From: Anaerolineales bacterium
GTDB taxonomy: Bacteria; Chloroflexota; Anaerolineae; Anaerolineales; JABWBV01
Assembly (NCBI GenBank): GCA_027019845.1
Contig: JALUWE010000559.1
Span: 1-5,790, forward strand
Direction of reading: 5' to 3'
DNA: 5,790 nt
How positions within the stretch are numbered: position 1 is the stretch's first letter; the number at the start of each line of letters is the position of its first letter. Below the pieces are notes generated by a model. It had not been told where the DNA came from, did no database searches, and worked only from the letters and a program-made list of their open reading frames with translations. Positions 5,379 to 5,790 of this stretch are shown here, piece by piece. Position numbers and translations under genes: made by a program.

Positions 5379-5397
5379 GGGTGCTTGGGGGGGTGGG
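5379..5397 (+). other. Putative G-quadruplex tract
   Basis: GGG, five bases, a run of seven G, one T and GGG fit the G3-N1-7 quadruplex pattern with loops of 5, 1 and 1 bases. It is about 270 bp upstream of the ATPase gene on the coding strand. Confidence 0.4.
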
Positions 5398-5667
5398 CAC
5401 ATCCCTGTTCTCTGTTAAGGATGTTTCACATTCTCAGCTTGATCAAGTCCTGGTCTGTAAGTCCGCGCATATAAGCAAGCGCTTAAACTCACTGCATGCG
5501 CCGTTCGTGGCAGCGCTTCGGGGTGTCTTCCAACAATCCCACCCGGCTAAAGCCCCTGTTTTTCCTGCGTTTTTTGTCCGTTCTTGCCACTGTCCTGCTG
5601 TCGCCCCGCTGTCCGATGGGCCATAATAGGCGCTCGGTGTATTTCAGATATATATAGAAGGAATTCC

Positions 5668-5790
5668 ATGACCGCGCAGGCCATCAAACCCGAAGAGTGT
5701 TTTATCGAGAACGAGCCCTACTACGAGCCGGTGGGTGATGAGATCGCCATTTTCACCTCGGCCTGGGAGCAGAAGCTGCCGGTATTGCTC
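5668..5790 (+). CDS. MoxR-type AAA+ ATPase of the CbbQ/NirQ/NorQ family (5' end only)
   Basis: Only 41 codons are in the window, from the ATG at 5668, which has AGAAGGA (5656-5662) just upstream. The segment ENEPYYEPVGDEIAIF followed by AWEQKLPVLL matches the N-terminal signature of CbbQ/NorQ/GvpN ATPases, in which a Walker A motif (KGPTGCGKTRF) normally follows immediately; the window stops just before it. Relatives act with a VWA-domain partner (CbbO or NorD) to activate RuBisCO or to assemble nitric oxide reductase. The part visible does not decide between these, so no gene symbol is given. Genes to the right would: RuBisCO subunits or cbbO would mean CbbQ, norCB or norD would mean NorQ. 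Confidence 0.82.
   Translation, partial: MTAQAIKPEECFIENEPYYEPVGDEIAIFTSAWEQKLPVLL

Larger units (their letters stand above)
5231..5667. other. 437 bp intergenic region without convincing gene
   Basis: This region lies between the cassette edge and the ATPase gene. It contains TTAGGG-G-CCCTAA (5236-5248), ATTTGG-GA-CCAAAT (5269-5282), the self-complementary CTTGATCAAG (5438-5447) and a G-rich tract (5379-5397). A 105-codon plus-strand frame from a GTG at 5309 has no ribosome binding site or recognisable motif. The promoter of the gene at 5668 should be here, but I cannot place its boxes with confidence. Confidence 0.5.

Noticed and set aside
5309..5626. 105-codon plus-strand frame between cassette and ATPase gene
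   Set aside because: It starts with GTG without a Shine-Dalgarno, has no recognisable domain and crosses the G-rich tract. Probably chance.

Overview
This 5.8 kb window looks like chromosomal DNA of a GC-rich proteobacterium, probably a gammaproteobacterium and possibly a chemolithoautotroph. Evidence is the high-GC genes with good Shine-Dalgarno sequences, a Tat-exported copper protein, and the start of a CbbQ/NorQ-type MoxR ATPase at the right edge. The organism is inferred; no taxonomic marker is present.

Left part (1-1945, minus strand): two consecutive copper-oxidase genes in a tight operon. The first (1945 to 944) encodes a Tat-exported protein with two cupredoxin domains. It contains no cysteine and keeps only the HxH pairs of its C-terminal domain. 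The second (933 leftwards off the window) has no visible signal peptide, but carries a complete type 1 copper site (His, Cys, His, Met) plus two further HxH pairs in its first domain. The residues seen are complementary, as if one multicopper oxidase had been divided over two polypeptides, with only one carrying the export signal. The end of the second protein is outside the window, so this is a hypothesis.

Middle (1946-3286): a 420 bp intergenic region holds a perfect CRP/FNR-family palindrome and a degenerate second copy 28 bp further on. It is followed by a plus-strand gene for a secreted two-domain protein (PsbP/Mog1-like, then lipocalin-like) of unknown role. A short GC hairpin separates it from the convergent next gene.

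Right-middle (3287-5230, minus strand): a membrane-anchored protein with a carboxypeptidase-regulatory-like and an Ig/Fn3-like domain lies downstream of an AT-rich insertion. That insertion has the anatomy of a single integron gene cassette of 932 bp: a GTTAGGC core site at one end, one gene filling it, and a 90 bp attC site with extrahelical bases at the other. No integrase gene is visible. The cassette gene resembles an inward-rectifier (KirBac-type) two-helix channel, but with TVGASD where TVGYGD is expected in the selectivity filter. The hybrid core at the far end (GTTATGT) suggests insertion at a secondary, non-attI site.

Right edge (5231-5790): about 440 bp without a convincing gene contains small inverted repeats and a G-quadruplex-like tract. 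It leads to the 5' end of the cbbQ/norQ-like gene. The most notable items are the divided copper oxidase and the lone cassette carrying a variant Kir channel.
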